DNA from: Opitutaceae bacterium
GTDB lineage: Bacteria > Verrucomicrobiota > Verrucomicrobiia > Opitutales > Opitutaceae
Length of the DNA: 6,470 bases
Assembly (NCBI GenBank): GCA_005786775.1
Contig: SYDD01000064.1
Coordinates: forward strand, 1-6,470
Direction of reading: 5' to 3'
Positions 5,986 to 6,470 of this stretch are shown piece after piece. Position 1 is the first letter of the stretch, and the number at the start of each line of letters is the position of its first letter. The notes under the pieces are model-generated. The model was not told where the DNA came from and searched no databases. It worked only from the letters and a program-made list of their open reading frames with translations. A program made the translations under genes and the position numbers.

Positions 5986-6470
5986 GCAGGAGTCTCGCGC
6001 GCGGCCCGGCGCCGCAGCAGCGCCCACAGCAGCGGCCGGGGTAGCATGCGGAACAGCCAAGCGGCGAAGGCCACGGTACGCCCCGGGTGGACGCTTGGCC
6101 GGCCCGCGGCGAGGGCCGCGAGCCCAGCCGTCACCACCGCATCCGGGGGCATCCGCAGGGGACCGGTGCCGCGCCGATCCGTGTCCGGCCCGCCCGCCCG
6201 CCGCGCTGCCCCGCTGAAGCCCGTTGGCGTCGGACCGGGGCAGAGGCAGGTGACGGTCACCCCGCGCGGCGCCAGCTCGACCGCAAGGGCCTCGGAGAAG
6301 CTGCTGACGTAGGCCTTCGAGGCCGCGTAAACCGCCAACTCGGGCACGGGCAGGCTCGCGCCAAGCGAGGACACTTGGAGGATCCCGGCGGGTCGGGTGA
6401 GGCGCGGGAGCAGGGCATGGGTGAGCAGCGTAAGTGCGGTGACGTTCAGCTCGAGCACCGCGCGGGAGCG
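5982..6470 (-). CDS. Short-chain dehydrogenase/reductase, partial (C-terminal 162 residues)
   Basis: This is an NAD(P)-dependent oxidoreductase of the SDR superfamily, entering from the right edge with its 5' end outside the window. The frame is open to base 6470; the GTG at 6458 is internal, since the conserved L-N-V segment (Asn at visible residue 9) follows immediately and the Rossmann nucleotide-binding half must lie upstream. Catalytic residues are in place: Ser35 (QVSSLGA), Tyr48 and Lys52 (YAASK), with the usual 13-residue Ser-Tyr spacing. The CPGPTPTGF segment (77-85) is the standard loop after strand six. The visible C-terminus (WLFRMLPRPLLWALLRRRAA) is hydrophobic and basic and could sit on the membrane. 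The pattern is close to classical SDRs of the DltE/YqjQ kind, whose substrates are mostly unknown. It converges on the exporter operon, and nothing ties it functionally to it. Confidence 0.9.
   Translation of the reverse strand, partial: RSRAVLELNVTALTLLTHALLPRLTRPAGILQVSSLGASLPVPELAVYAASKAYVSSFSEALAVELAPRGVTVTCLCPGPTPTGFSGAARRAGGPDTDRRGTGPLRMPPDAVVTAGLAALAAGRPSVHPGRTVAFAAWLFRMLPRPLLWALLRRRAARETPA

Noticed and set aside
5437..6060. Minus-strand 207-codon frame opposite the ATPase gene
   Set aside because: It overlaps intact Walker A, signature, Walker B and H-loop motifs on the plus strand; no domain is seen on the minus strand.
6456..6458. GTG as a possible dehydrogenase start
   Set aside because: A start here would remove the whole NAD(P)-binding half of the fold; the frame stays open to the window edge, so the gene is cut by the window.

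Overview
This is a G+C-rich bacterial window with tightly packed genes and almost no intergenic DNA. A TolC-type outer-membrane protein, a periplasmic adaptor and an ABC exporter together indicate a Gram-negative (diderm) host. Shine-Dalgarno sequences are scarce and GTG starts common. Together with the look of the proteins, this makes Verrucomicrobiota (Opitutales-like) my tentative guess, but the sequence does not prove it and other high-GC diderm phyla remain possible.

Layout. On the minus strand at the left, a PLP-dependent sugar-nucleotide aminotransferase of the DegT/DnrJ/EryC1/StrS family (261-1367, closest in motif to FdtB/QdtB) is followed, through an ATGA stop/start overlap, by a gene that leaves the window (1-264) and may be a glycosidase-like beta-propeller. 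A 117-base divergent spacer separates this pair from a plus-strand operon of four genes: TolC-family outer-membrane factor (1485-2858), HlyD/MacA-type adaptor (2876-4012), LolC/MacB-type permease (4037-5281) and LolD/MacB-type ATPase (5278-5985). The fourth gene runs head-on into a minus-strand short-chain dehydrogenase (5982-6470, 5' end outside the window), and the two stop codons share one CTAG.

How they work together. The four plus-strand genes encode every part of a tripartite ABC exporter: the ATPase drives a four-helix FtsX-fold permease in the inner membrane, and the HlyD-type protein links it to a TolC channel in the outer membrane. The energiser looks like the lipoprotein-releasing LolCD system, but it is packaged with an adaptor and an outer-membrane channel as in MacAB-TolC or cyanobacterial DevBCA-TolC. 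The substrate cannot be read from sequence. The neighbouring deoxyaminosugar gene makes a glycolipid or glycoconjugate conceivable, but it is on the other strand and this is only a guess.

I found no RNA genes, mobile elements, CRISPR arrays, clear promoters or factor-independent terminators. Nothing here is a demonstrably new system. The most interesting items are the hybrid character of the exporter, an apparently degenerate TolC-contact motif in the adaptor, and small hairpins placed at two translation starts.
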